A DNA stretch of 64,000 nt from Thermodesulfobacteriota bacterium (GCA_028278625.1 JANQDY010000261.1:1-64000), one strand, 5' to 3'; positions 53,350-61,524 are shown, numbered from the stretch's first letter. The notes: generated from the sequence alone by a model not told the origin. Made by a program: numbers and translations.

Positions 53350-53958
53350 TTACTTCTTGGCGATGAACTCTCGCCAGATTTCCTGTGGTTTTGGTATAAT
53401 CAACCCGTCCGCTTCAAACAAATGGGGCTGATTCAGCCAGGCATCTCTTTGAATGATATCATCCACTTGTTTTAGCTGCCCCGCCGTTTCAAATTGATCC
53501 ACGGTTTCGACCATCTTGAGATCATCCGCCAGCCGCTGATAAAGAAAATCGAGTCTTGCACAGGCGGCCTTCAATTCTTCGATTCTTCCATTAAGGCGTG
53601 AGCAATAGGCGTTAAGCTGGCCTAACAGCAAAAGGTTATACCGTATGCGGGCGGATTGAACAGCTTTGGTATAGGAGATGATCTTTTTCTCTATTTGGAT
53701 CCTGCGGATTTCCTGCTTCAATTCTTCCATGCCACGGTTCAGATAGTCGAGGATTTCAGAGGCCAGAATCAGTTTTCTTGTAGCCTCCTCCCGTAGACCG
53801 AGCAGTTCCTCCATCTTTTGGGGAAACGGTTCAGCGTTCTCCGCAACGGCCGACAATGGATAGACAAGACAGCTCAGGCACAGAAAAATGGTCCTCGCCC
53901 ATTTATGAGATTTCGAATGAGAAATGAAAAAGAGATTTTGAAACACGGAGATCTTCAT
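53350..53958 (-). CDS. Exported coiled-coil protein of unknown function
   Basis: A 202-residue protein with a signal peptide (hydrophobic about 22-38, cleaved near VAENAEP) and a largely helical body with coiled-coil character (about 50-165). Not recognised. It is 9 bases upstream of FlhX and 14 bases after the LRR-like gene on the same strand, so it is probably cotranscribed with them and acts in the periplasm. Confidence 0.6.
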   Translation of the reverse strand: MKISVFQNLFFISHSKSHKWARTIFLCLSCLVYPLSAVAENAEPFPQKMEELLGLREEATRKLILASEILDYLNRGMEELKQEIRRIQIEKKIISYTKAVQSARIRYNLLLLGQLNAYCSRLNGRIEELKAACARLDFLYQRLADDLKMVETVDQFETAGQLKQVDDIIQRDAWLNQPHLFEADGLIIPKPQEIWREFIAKK

Positions 53959-53972
53959 GGGTATTGCCTGGT

Positions 53973-55538
53973 TTATTTATTGAATTCCTTGGAAAAATAG
54001 ATCTTCTTTCCAGAATGCTCCCAATTTTTCAAATGGTTGACGGCCGTTAGGGAGGCATCCGTAAGGCCTACCATCTCCAACTCCATTCCCTGCCATTTGG
54101 AGAGTTCCCGGGCTGCTCTGTCGGAAATGAACCTAAGGCCGTTCAGGGAGAGCCTTTTACCGGGCCATTGCGCCAAAACTTCGGCAGTCTCAGGTGAAAT
54201 TTCCTTGATTCCGTTTAAGCAAAGCCAATTTCCTTGCCACCGGGCCAGTTTTTCAGCAGTTGAAGGGTGAAGATCCGTTAGCCGGTTGAGGAAAAGCGTT
54301 TCGCCTTTCAATTTGCTGAGTGCGTCAGCGCCCTCGGGGGAGAGCCACGTCAATTCCCCTTTTCGGGAAAATTTCCCTTTAAGAATCTCCTCCAAGATGA
54401 GGCTGTTGGTTTTTACCTCCTCCTGGGGAAGCTTTTTGTCATGGTTCCCTTTTGGGGACCGGGCTTCCTTTTTCCGTTCACGCAGTACCTCATTCCAGGT
54501 CGCTTTCAAATCAAGGGCCGGCAAATTGTCCGTCTGGACGGTTAAACGGTCCAGCCCATCCCGGTGTTTCTGCAGGGCCCTGTCAATCTTTGCTTTCAGT
54601 TCTTCCACATCGACCCCTTTGACCACTGGCCGCATTTTCATCTGGATATGTGAGAGGCGCTCAAGATACAAGAGCTCCTCACTGGCGAACTGGAGTTGGC
54701 CAAGAGGAATGCTCAGATTGCTGATGTAGATCTTTCTCCGTTGAATGGTGCGAAGCCCGTATTCAATGTGCTTGATGTTCTTGGCTTCTGAAAAATTTTT
54801 AACCTTGGACCGTTTCTTTTCCTCTAGGATCTCTTTTGTAACTGCAGCGATTCGCTTTCTGTAGATCTGTTGAAGATCGCGTATCTCTTGCTGTTTTTCA
54901 AGCAATTCGTTTCTGAAACGAGACATTTCCGCCAATTTGGGGCGAAATTCAGTTTCAAAAGAGGTTTCTGAACCAGAAGCGTTGATGGAAGGATCTTGTT
55001 GTTTTGCTTGATTCTGATCAGAGCCGCCAGGAACCTCAGGCTTCTCATTAGAAGCGCCCATTTTGATTTCTTGTTTGACGGGCGAAGCGAAGGGTTCTTC
55101 GGGCTTTTCCGTTTCTTGCCGCTGCCCGAATATGTTCAACATGTTGGAAAGTGGCAGTGAGGGGTATTTTGGAAAAAAGAGCCAGAGCACAAATAGAAGC
55201 AGGCAAAGGCCGGCGATAATGATGGCAACGGCAATGACCCATCGTTTAAGTCGTTTTCGCTTTCCATAACCGGGGATTTCCTCATCTTCCCAGTCAAATT
55301 CGGTGTCACCAAAAGTCACCTCTTCGGCGTCTTCGTTGATGTCGATGGTCTCGATATCCTCATCTGAAAGGCCTTCGAAAGCCTCATGCACGGCGGACGA
55401 ATGAGTTTGGGAGCCATCATCGGCCGAATCGCCGGCGGCAGCCGGCGGTTCTTCCCCTTTTTTTAGGGGTGTCGCATTCAACGCCGACGGTTCGCTGTCA
55501 GTAGGAACCGCGGCGATCTTTCCGCCTTCATGGTCCAT
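53973..55538 (-). CDS. Single-pass membrane protein with Leu-rich repeat tail
   Basis: A 521-residue protein. An acidic cytoplasmic N-terminus (1-90), a basic patch, one membrane helix (about 99-125), a coiled-coil periplasmic region and four or five tandem repeats of about 22 residues near 400-505 (LNGIKEISPETAEVLAQWPG, LNGLRFISDRAARELSKWQG). Such A-E-x-LA-x-W-x-G repeats occur in bacterial leucine-rich proteins that bind other proteins. It lies just before FliL, so a basal-body or stator-associated scaffold is inferred. I do not know a named family. Confidence 0.65.
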   Translation of the reverse strand: MDHEGGKIAAVPTDSEPSALNATPLKKGEEPPAAAGDSADDGSQTHSSAVHEAFEGLSDEDIETIDINEDAEEVTFGDTEFDWEDEEIPGYGKRKRLKRWVIAVAIIIAGLCLLLFVLWLFFPKYPSLPLSNMLNIFGQRQETEKPEEPFASPVKQEIKMGASNEKPEVPGGSDQNQAKQQDPSINASGSETSFETEFRPKLAEMSRFRNELLEKQQEIRDLQQIYRKRIAAVTKEILEEKKRSKVKNFSEAKNIKHIEYGLRTIQRRKIYISNLSIPLGQLQFASEELLYLERLSHIQMKMRPVVKGVDVEELKAKIDRALQKHRDGLDRLTVQTDNLPALDLKATWNEVLRERKKEARSPKGNHDKKLPQEEVKTNSLILEEILKGKFSRKGELTWLSPEGADALSKLKGETLFLNRLTDLHPSTAEKLARWQGNWLCLNGIKEISPETAEVLAQWPGKRLSLNGLRFISDRAARELSKWQGMELEMVGLTDASLTAVNHLKNWEHSGKKIYFSKEFNK

Positions 55539-55553
55539 GGATTTCGCCCGGTG

Positions 55554-56078
55554 CTATTCCGCCACAAATTCTGAGAAATAGACATTCTTAATGGACCCTT
55601 TTCCGAGAAGGCCGTCCACGGTAGCGGTGATTTCCGTCCTCAACTCCTTTTTGCCTTGGACATTGGCAATCTCCTCATACTTCCTCGAGGAGAGAATTGT
55701 TAGAATCTTATCTCTTACGGGAAATCGCAATTTGTCCATTTTCTCAAGCAATTCTTCATTCTGGAATTCCAGTGTCATTTTCGTTCGCAAAAAGCGGCTT
55801 CCCGACGGATCCGCCAGGTTCACCACAAACGGTTCCAGTGTGTAAACCGGCCCAATCTCCAATTGCGCCTTTTCTTCTCCCTCGGCCCCGTTTTCGAGTG
55901 CCTCTGTTTTTGCTCCTTCGGGAACAGGTAAGCGTTTCCAGAGGATGAAGAAGCCGGCTCCGGCGACCATTACAAAGACGAGAAATGCGGCAATCACAAT
56001 GATGATAAGTGTCTTTGAGCCACCTGATTTCTTTTCTGCTGTTGCTTTATCTTCCTGTTCATCGGCGCTGCCAGCCAT
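55554..56078 (-). CDS. fliL: Flagellar basal body-associated protein FliL
   Basis: A 174-residue single-pass protein. The membrane helix is about 23-48, and the periplasmic domain (YTLEPFVVNLADPSGSRFL, KMDKLRFPVRDKILTILSSR, then INVVFTxFVxx-like ending as VYFSEFVAE) is the standard FliL domain. FliL rings stators and supports torque. It is 15 bases upstream of the LRR-type gene and 39 after the RlpA-like gene. Confidence 0.93.
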   Translation of the reverse strand: MAGSADEQEDKATAEKKSGGSKTLIIIVIAAFLVFVMVAGAGFFILWKRLPVPEGAKTEALENGAEGEEKAQLEIGPVYTLEPFVVNLADPSGSRFLRTKMTLEFQNEELLEKMDKLRFPVRDKILTILSSRKYEEIANVQGKKELRTEITATVDGLLGKGSIKNVYFSEFVAE

Positions 56079-56117
56079 TACGCTCTCCTTCTTCTAATGT
56101 CTAAGGTTGTTTTCAAT

Positions 56118-56813
56118 TCAATGGGTAATCCGCATTATGAGGGGTGCAACACCTTTCTTCACCAAAGAAAGCTTTTGGGCCAGTCCATAAGAAATGTCCA
56201 GATCACGGCCCTCAATAAACGGACCCCTGTCCGTGACCACTGCCACGGCTTTCTGCCCCGTTTCGGGATTCTCCAGTTCCAACTCCGTGCCAAAGGGAAG
56301 ATCCCTGTGGGCGACCGTATTGGCATGCATGTTGTAGATGACCCCATTGGCCATGGGCCGGTTGTGGTACGGCTTGCCATACCAACTGGCAACCACTGTC
56401 TGTTCTTTCGGTTGGGAGATAATCGGAACCCGGATTTTCTGGCCCGGCTGAATGGTCCTGGGGTTTTCGATGTCGTTGGCTTCAATCAGGTCTTCCAGAT
56501 TGACCTTGAACTTCTTTACTGCAAGCCCCCAGAGTGTGTCTCCCGATCGAATGGTGTATTCCCGGTACTTTCCCGAATCATTTTCAGTTGTCTTTTCAGG
56601 AGAAGGCTTTGGAGTGGGTTTTTCCGTTTGTTTAAGGACCGATGCAAAAGTGCTTTTGCCCTCAATAACGGCACCCTGTTTCAGAAACCAGTTCCCTGTT
56701 TTCGAAGAACGACCGACGGCATGAGGGTTGGCCCGCTTGAGGTCCTTCCAGGAAATTTTAAGTAAATCCGTAACCTTGGAAATAGTATCTCCTCTTTCAA
56801 CAACATATGACAT
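56118..56813 (-). CDS. LysM-RlpA-like protein without signal peptide
   Basis: A 231-residue protein starting MSYVVERGD: a LysM-like domain (2-50), a linker, a second LysM (about 86-132; YTIRSGDTLWGLA, GQKIRVP) and an RlpA-type double-psi barrel (about 138-228; ASWYGKPYHNRPMANG, AHRDLPFGTELELENP, VVTDRGPFIEGRDLDISYG). RlpA proteins are lytic transglycosylases or septal/wall proteins. Unlike usual RlpA it has no visible signal or lipobox. GGAGG lies 6 bases before the ATG. Position first in a FliL-FlhX set suggests wall remodelling for the flagellum. Confidence 0.82.
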   Translation of the reverse strand: MSYVVERGDTISKVTDLLKISWKDLKRANPHAVGRSSKTGNWFLKQGAVIEGKSTFASVLKQTEKPTPKPSPEKTTENDSGKYREYTIRSGDTLWGLAVKKFKVNLEDLIEANDIENPRTIQPGQKIRVPIISQPKEQTVVASWYGKPYHNRPMANGVIYNMHANTVAHRDLPFGTELELENPETGQKAVAVVTDRGPFIEGRDLDISYGLAQKLSLVKKGVAPLIMRITH

Positions 56814-57134
56814 AGTTTACCTCCACAGATGCGCTCCATTTGTCTCTCGGTTTGTGAACGTCAAAATTCTGTCGATTCCCTGATAATAGGGGCCCTCTTC
56901 TCCTGATATGATTTGAAGGATGGATACGGCCGCTCCGTGGCATCAGGTGCCCCTTTACCGTTCGAATGAAATTCATCTTCAGTTCAAGGAATTTCATCTG
57001 TTTCAATGTGTTACAATAAACTGAAGTTCGCCTTTGAGTAGATCTGAAACCCACGTTCAGATCTTCTGTTTAAGGGCGGCGGTTGAATTCAGTTCCTCTT
57101 GTGCCAATGAAAAGCGATGCTGCAAAGATGAGTA

Positions 57135-57150
57135 TGCAAAAAATACACCA
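57135..57150 (-). promoter_or_regulatory. Weak sigma-54 candidate for RlpA-FliL set
   Basis: Minus-strand TGGTGTATTTTTTGCA keeps the invariant GG and GC with 10-base spacing and TTTGCA, but its -24 block is poor and the leader would be about 310 bases. Confidence 0.22.
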
Positions 57151-57235
57151 AATGGGTGAAGGGTGCAAAACGGGGAAAGATTTTCCAGTTTGGGGTGTAT
57201 CGGCGGTATGGATTCGCTTGGGGTTACTTTCGGGA

Positions 57236-57278
57236 TGAGGCGAAGCCCGGAAGCAAAAAACACCCGTGCTTCGCCTCA
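57236..57278. repeat. Perfect 11-bp inverted repeat (hairpin)
   Basis: TGAGGCGAAGC (57236-57246) pairs with GCTTCGCCTCA (57268-57278) over a 21-base loop. No T-run follows. It could be a transcription-attenuating hairpin or protein site downstream of the convergent small gene. Confidence 0.5.
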
Positions 57279-57328
57279 AAAATGAGCGGTCACCAAGTCC
57301 AACGTGCGTCGTGCATTGATCCGGAACG

Positions 57329-57616
57329 TCAGATCGAAGTGCTTAGGGGCACATAGCCTGGCGGCACCACGTTAACCAGTTCTCCCTCGCTGTTGTACTT
57401 TTCCACAACGACCTTGTTGTCCACGACAAGGGTGTCCGTTGTGGTTTCAGTATCCAGGTTCATTTTTGATTTTGCTGCATCTTCAGTGTTTTCAACAGAA
57501 CGATTCTCTCGTGCCTGATCGTTCTCCTTGACCATTTGGGCCTGATCGCCCAGGGAATTGAAATGGCTCGTCTGCTGCTCGTTAAGGCGCAGACTGGCCG
57601 CAGTTGTCTCCAGCAT
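57329..57616 (-). CDS. Small late-class flagellar protein, FlaG-like tail
   Basis: A 95-residue hydrophilic protein. The tail VVVEKYNSEGELVNVVPPGYVP recalls the C-terminal pattern of FlaG-type proteins (VxxxDxxxGExIRxIPP), but similarity is limited. The ATG at 57616 has GAGGAGGG five bases upstream; longer frames from 57676 would cover the promoter. A strong sigma-28-like promoter lies upstream, which points to a late flagellar gene product such as a filament- or cap-associated protein. Confidence 0.6.
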   Translation of the reverse strand: MLETTAASLRLNEQQTSHFNSLGDQAQMVKENDQARENRSVENTEDAAKSKMNLDTETTTDTLVVDNKVVVEKYNSEGELVNVVPPGYVPLSTSI

Positions 57617-57666
57617 GGTGACCCTCCTCTTCCTGATAGTGTTAACAAAATTATCCTTCAGTTCCT

Positions 57667-57694
57667 CTATCGGCATCTTTAAGAGAAAACTTTA
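57667..57694 (-). promoter_or_regulatory. Sigma-28 (FliA) promoter of small late gene
   Basis: Minus-strand TAAAGTTT (57687-57694), 12 bases, then GCCGATAG (57667-57674). Consensus is TAAAGTTT-N11-GCCGATAA, so only one base and one spacer position differ. The start codon is 50 bases downstream. Confidence 0.7.
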
Positions 57695-57758
57695 GAAAAA
57701 AAATGAATTTTCTAAACATGAAGGAATTTATATGGAGAGGAGTGCTGCCAGGAGAATC

Positions 57759-58655
57759 TCACATTTTGAGCTCCGGGTCATAGCGGTGTTCGGATTCCCT
57801 GGGTTCTTGTTTGATCAGCGTGATTTCAACTCTTCGGTTCGCCTGCCTGTTCTCAGGTGTTGAGTTTGGGTGGATGGGGCAGAACTCCGCGTAGCCCTGA
57901 ATGGAAAGGCGATGAGGGTCTACGCCGTTCCGGCATAGAAATCTGGCCACCGATATGGCCCTGGCAGCAGATAATTCCCAGTTGGATGGAAACAGATAGG
58001 TGTCAATGGGGGTGTCATCGGTATGGCCGGAGACCAGTATCTTGAAATCCTTTTTGGAGGCGATTACCTGCGAGATTTTTTCCAGCAGAGGCTGCGATTC
58101 GGGCAGTAGTTTTGCCTGTCCCGCGGGAAAGGTCACCTGTTCTCCCAAAACGAATACGAGCCTGCGTTCATTCCAGCGAATGGAGAATGTTTTCTTATCG
58201 TTCTCATCAATGACGGCCATTGCCTCATTTTTCAATTGAGCCATGGATTCATTGGCCGGCGCTTCCTCAAGAGGAATATTCTTTCTAGGGGGGGCGTTGG
58301 TTTCACTCTTGCCGTCTTCCTTAATGAGATCCGCTGCCAGAGCGTTCAGGATTTTTCTCGAGTCTTCCCGGACATGTTGTTTCGTCGGCACGGGTTTAGG
58401 GGAGAGGGTTTGTTCACCGGAAGGGGGGGCTTTAACCGAAAGACGCACCTTTTCAATGGGGCTTTTAAGAAACGAGTCCGTATTCTGTGAATATATAAAG
58501 ATAAAGAAGATGAGCAACAGCGTCATTAGATCGACGATGCTCCAGAGAAAGGTATTTTCGGAAGGTGCATCCCTGGTCAAAAGGGCCTTAAGACGCATTC
58601 TCTTTTGTTCCGAAAACCTGAGGCGCTTGTCCAGTTCCTTATCCGTCTTTTCCAT
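57759..58655 (-). CDS. motB: Flagellar stator protein MotB (second copy)
   Basis: A 298-residue stator subunit with membrane helix about 36-56 containing Asp42 (WSIVDLMTLLL), a longer than usual linker (about 60-150) and an OmpA-like wall-binding domain (about 165-285; ILVSGHTDDTPIDTY, NWELSAARAISVARFL, LSIQGYAEFCPI). It lies 40 bases after motA on the same strand. The sequence is clearly different from the copy at 35319, so the two stators probably differ in ion or regulation. Confidence 0.9.
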   Translation of the reverse strand: MEKTDKELDKRLRFSEQKRMRLKALLTRDAPSENTFLWSIVDLMTLLLIFFIFIYSQNTDSFLKSPIEKVRLSVKAPPSGEQTLSPKPVPTKQHVREDSRKILNALAADLIKEDGKSETNAPPRKNIPLEEAPANESMAQLKNEAMAVIDENDKKTFSIRWNERRLVFVLGEQVTFPAGQAKLLPESQPLLEKISQVIASKKDFKILVSGHTDDTPIDTYLFPSNWELSAARAISVARFLCRNGVDPHRLSIQGYAEFCPIHPNSTPENRQANRRVEITLIKQEPRESEHRYDPELKM

Positions 58656-58695
58656 GAGGCGTCCGTCCTTTTCTTAGGCGTATCCCACCTTGCGA

Positions 58696-59508
58696 TCATG
58701 AAGGATTTGAGGCCCGTCTTTGCATGGGTGAGGGAGCAACTTGGGAGGCGCCTTTGCCGGGCTTTCTTAGCCGTTTTTCCGAAAACGCTTTGAGACGGTG
58801 AGCGATCGCCTTGGGGTTCTTTTTGTCACAGATGTCCATGATCCCTTCCATTATCATACTGAACTCCATGGCCTGGGCTTTGGTATGTTCCGAAAGCTTT
58901 CTGGCCAAGGGTAGAAAGATGAAGTTTGAAATCAAAGATCCGTAAAGGGTTGTCAGAAGCGCGATGGACATTCCTTTGCCAATTTGTACCGGGTCCTCCA
59001 TATTGCCGAGTACGCTGATAAGGCCTATGATTGTTCCGATAAACCCAAAGGCGGGGGCCATTTTGCCGAGGGTTTCGAGTATGTTGATTTGAGATTTTCG
59101 TCTGGCGTAGAAAAGCTCCAGGTCTTTTTCCAGGATATTGTAGATTTCGAAACGGTCATAATCGTCCGCTACCAGCGAAATTCCTTTAATGATAAATGGA
59201 TGACGGGCTCTCTTTGCTTCTTCTTCCATTTCTCTAATGCCGTAGAGCCATCTGATATGTGCAATGGTTTCGATCTGTCTAAGCACGTCTTCCTCTTCGT
59301 TTTCATCGTGTCTGAAAAGTTCAAAAAGGCTTCGGACCAGGTCTCGAAAGGTTCTAAGGGGGTAGGCAAGAAAAGCACACATCAACGTCCCTCCCAGCAC
59401 CAGCAACCCGCTTTTCAGGTTTGTGATGTCTGATATTTCCCCCATGGCGCTGCCGGTGAGAAACAGGAAAAGGACCGCTACGAAAAGAAACATGCATATT
59501 TGAACCAT
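58696..59508 (-). CDS. motA: Flagellar stator protein MotA (second copy)
   Basis: A 270-residue MotA. First helix about 1-22, second about 32-52, cytoplasmic region, then PAFGFIGTIIGLISVLG and ALLTTLYGSLISNFIFLPLA as helices 3 and 4. GGAG lies 8 bases before the ATG. A near-perfect sigma-54 promoter lies 38 bases upstream. Confidence 0.92.
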   Translation of the reverse strand: MVQICMFLFVAVLFLFLTGSAMGEISDITNLKSGLLVLGGTLMCAFLAYPLRTFRDLVRSLFELFRHDENEEEDVLRQIETIAHIRWLYGIREMEEEAKRARHPFIIKGISLVADDYDRFEIYNILEKDLELFYARRKSQINILETLGKMAPAFGFIGTIIGLISVLGNMEDPVQIGKGMSIALLTTLYGSLISNFIFLPLARKLSEHTKAQAMEFSMIMEGIMDICDKKNPKAIAHRLKAFSEKRLRKPGKGASQVAPSPMQRRASNPS

Positions 59509-59545
59509 GATTTCGTCTCCATTCTGATTTTTTCCTATGGTTTAA

Positions 59546-59561
59546 TGCAGGTTGTGTGCCA
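59546..59561 (-). promoter_or_regulatory. Sigma-54 promoter of second motAB operon
   Basis: Minus-strand TGGCACACAACCTGCA has a perfect TGGCAC and CTGCA with GG-N10-GC spacing, 38 bases before the motA start. Confidence 0.75.
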
Positions 59562-59708
59562 GGGAGCGAAAATCAATGTTTTGCTTTTATTATCAATCGG
59601 TTATAGGTTGTGGAAGGGTTTTCCAAGGGGGGAATTTTTTTCCCGTTGGCCAGAAAATACTGCACAAAATGCCCACCAAACAAGGTCCTTGGGAACAAAA
59701 GGGGTTTC

Positions 59709-60395
59709 TCAATCCGGCAGATCCAAGCGGTCATAAATTTTGATATATTTCAGAACGTTTTCCACGTAGTTTTCCGTTTCTTCGATGGAAGGGATCCTTT
59801 TTAGCCTTGCCACAAGGTTCGGGCCGGCATTGTATGCTGCCAAACCCAGTCTTAAGTCGGTGAACTTATTGATGCAATCGGATAGATACCTGGCGCCTCC
59901 GTGAATGTTTTGAGTCGGATCAAAAGGGTCCTCCAAACCGAGATCGCTGGCTGTGCCCGGCATGATCTGCATCAGGCCAATGGCCCCTTTCGGGGATAAG
60001 GCATTGGCGTTGAAATCGGATTCGACTTTGATAACTGCCATCAGCAGGCTTTTTTTCAGTTTGTTTTTTTTAGCGGCATCCTCGATAATATGGAAATAGG
60101 ATGTCGTTTTAGGATTATCCCATCGATTTCGTTTGGGGATTTGCCGGTCTGGATAAAGCGTAAGTACGGATTTTATGGGAGGCGGAACACTCTTTTCAAA
60201 ACCCAACATTTCCATTTGATAATTCATTCGAAGCTCACTGAAACAGGTCTTTCCGGAAATGATTCCGGCAATTTCCTCTTCGCTGTAACCGAGCATGGCC
60301 AGTTTTTCCTCATATGATAAAGCCCAGATGCTGTCCACGAAAAACAGCAGGCAGCAAAAAAGACAAAAGCAGATGGTTTTTTTTGGATAAAACAT
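59709..60395 (-). CDS. Soluble lytic transglycosylase (SLT domain)
   Basis: A 228-residue exported enzyme: signal peptide (about 6-25), then an SLT domain (about 100-220) with catalytic Glu in VIKVESDFNA, SPKGAIGLMQIMPGTA and LGLAAYNAGPNLV. It cuts glycan strands of peptidoglycan, as needed to pass the flagellar rod. An in-frame ATG at 60407 is possible, but the one at 60395 follows GGAAG better. A sigma-54 promoter about 90 bases upstream ties it to motility. motA follows after a 200-base gap. Confidence 0.9.
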   Translation of the reverse strand: MFYPKKTICFCLFCCLLFFVDSIWALSYEEKLAMLGYSEEEIAGIISGKTCFSELRMNYQMEMLGFEKSVPPPIKSVLTLYPDRQIPKRNRWDNPKTTSYFHIIEDAAKKNKLKKSLLMAVIKVESDFNANALSPKGAIGLMQIMPGTASDLGLEDPFDPTQNIHGGARYLSDCINKFTDLRLGLAAYNAGPNLVARLKRIPSIEETENYVENVLKYIKIYDRLDLPD

Positions 60396-60486
60396 CTTTC
60401 TTCCCATTTTTGAAAATCAATCCGTTGATTGAAACGCGACATTGTTTAAAATCGGCATTTCGCCGCAAAGACTCATGCAAAACATC

Positions 60487-60502
60487 TGCAAATAGCATGC
60501 CC
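60487..60502 (-). promoter_or_regulatory. Sigma-54 promoter of SLT gene
   Basis: Minus-strand GGGCATGCTATTTGCA: GGCA, G at the next consensus position, and perfect TTGCA with GG-N10-GC spacing, about 90 bases before the SLT start. Confidence 0.65.
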
Positions 60503-60555
60503 AAAAACCTCTCGGCACCCATGGGATGTAATGGAAGAGAGGAATTGATGAAGAT

Positions 60556-60592
60556 CTTCCACTCAAAGAGAAAAAAAGTGGAAGGGGTTTTT
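60556..60592 (+). terminator. Hairpin followed by T-run
   Basis: CTTCCACT (60556-60563) pairs with AGTGGAAG (60577-60584), followed by GGGG and a short T-run. It resembles a rho-independent terminator on the plus strand, but no plus-strand gene ends just upstream, so it may only insulate the strong promoter. Confidence 0.35.
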
Positions 60593-60639
60593 AAGATTTG
60601 GTGGTGTAAGCAAGAAATGGCCCGTTAATGATCCCAAGC

Positions 60640-60667
60640 TTGACAATGCGCGGGTTCATTATATAAT
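60640..60667 (+). promoter_or_regulatory. Consensus sigma-70 promoter of J-REC/CheX-FliN/NtrC operon
   Basis: TTGACA (60640-60645), 16-base spacer, TATAAT (60662-60667). Both hexamers match the consensus exactly. It is the best housekeeping promoter in the window. Confidence 0.8.
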
Positions 60668-60803
60668 TCCGAAAGCGGTTTTGAATGCTCCAAAGAGGAC
60701 TGCCGGCAGTCTCAATGAACCGCAGAGGGCATGACGCGTGGACGGCAAAAATCCGAAATTCAGAAAGATCGGCGGTTTTTTTCACGGAAGGGGACGGCGA
60801 CGG

Positions 60804-61460
60804 ATGTCTGAAAGCTTGGCTCTGGAGAAAGAGCTTGATGAACTGGGCTTGTTGGAAAAGGCGAGAGAGATACTTTCGGAATTGGGCGTTGAGGCGGCCG
60901 TTTCGTATATCCGGTCGGGGTATCGCCTTTTGAGCAAGGTATACCATCCGGATTTGAATCAACAGAATCCCGAGAAAGCGAAGGCCCTTCAGCAGAAACT
61001 CAATGAAGTGCAGCGGCTGCTCAATCGAACAAATGATAGAACGCTTCTGGACATTCTTAAAAGAAAAGGAAAGGAATCGCGTTCGGAAAAGAAAAGAATC
61101 CTTGTGGTTGAGGATGAATTCGGTTTGCAGGCAACCCTCAAGGAAGTCTTCCAATTGGAAGGGTATGATGTCCGGGTAGCGGTTGACGGTGATGAAGGAT
61201 ACGAAGTCTATCGCAGGTTTAACCCGGACCTGGTTCTTACGGATATCGTGATGCCCAAGATGAGCGGCCTTGAACTGGTCAGGAAGATCAGAGAGTCGGA
61301 TCCGGGCATTAGGGTCATTTATATCAGCGGTTTTTTCGGGGTAAAACAACTTAAAGAAGAGCTGGATGAAGAGGTGGCCAGGTATGGTTATCTTGTCCTA
61401 CCGAAACCCACCAAAATCAGCGTATTGTTGACGCTTGTCAAGGAGTGTCTGGAAAGCTGA
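60804..61460 (+). CDS. J-domain/receiver fusion protein
   Basis: A 218-residue protein. Residues about 20-85 form a J-like domain with YHPDLN (HPD at 48-50). Residues about 98-216 form a receiver (Asp near 148 in LVLTDIVMP; Lys in VLPKPTK). The combination would let phosphorylation govern a DnaK co-chaperone, or use the J fold as a docking module; this is inference. The ATG at 60804 is preferred for its upstream GAAGGGG, but a GTG at 60738 is possible. It is the first gene after a consensus promoter. Confidence 0.82.
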   Translation: MSESLALEKELDELGLLEKAREILSELGVEAAVSYIRSGYRLLSKVYHPDLNQQNPEKAKALQQKLNEVQRLLNRTNDRTLLDILKRKGKESRSEKKRILVVEDEFGLQATLKEVFQLEGYDVRVAVDGDEGYEVYRRFNPDLVLTDIVMPKMSGLELVRKIRESDPGIRVIYISGFFGVKQLKEELDEEVARYGYLVLPKPTKISVLLTLVKECLES

Positions 61461-61524
61461 TGGGCTATCGTGCCGTTCAATTTTGACCAATAGTGATGGG
61501 CTTTTTTGGCTCATTTTAAATCTT

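Larger units (their letters stand above)
56814..57328. other. Intergenic region upstream of RlpA-FliL set
   Basis: About 515 bases with no supported gene. It contains an 11-base-pair inverted repeat at 57236-57278 and a weak sigma-54-like sequence on the minus strand at 57135-57150 (TGGTGTATTTTTTGCA: GG-N10-GC and TTTGCA kept, CAC lost). Confidence 0.45.
60396..60803. other. Divergent control region
   Basis: About 400 bases between the SLT gene and the J-REC gene. It contains a minus-strand sigma-54 promoter, an 8-bp hairpin and a plus-strand consensus sigma-70 promoter (separate entries). No gene is supported. Confidence 0.6.

Noticed and set aside
60591..61349. Minus-strand open frame of about 250 codons opposite the J-REC gene
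   Set aside because: The plus-strand frame has HPD and receiver motifs plus a consensus promoter; the opposite frame shows none.
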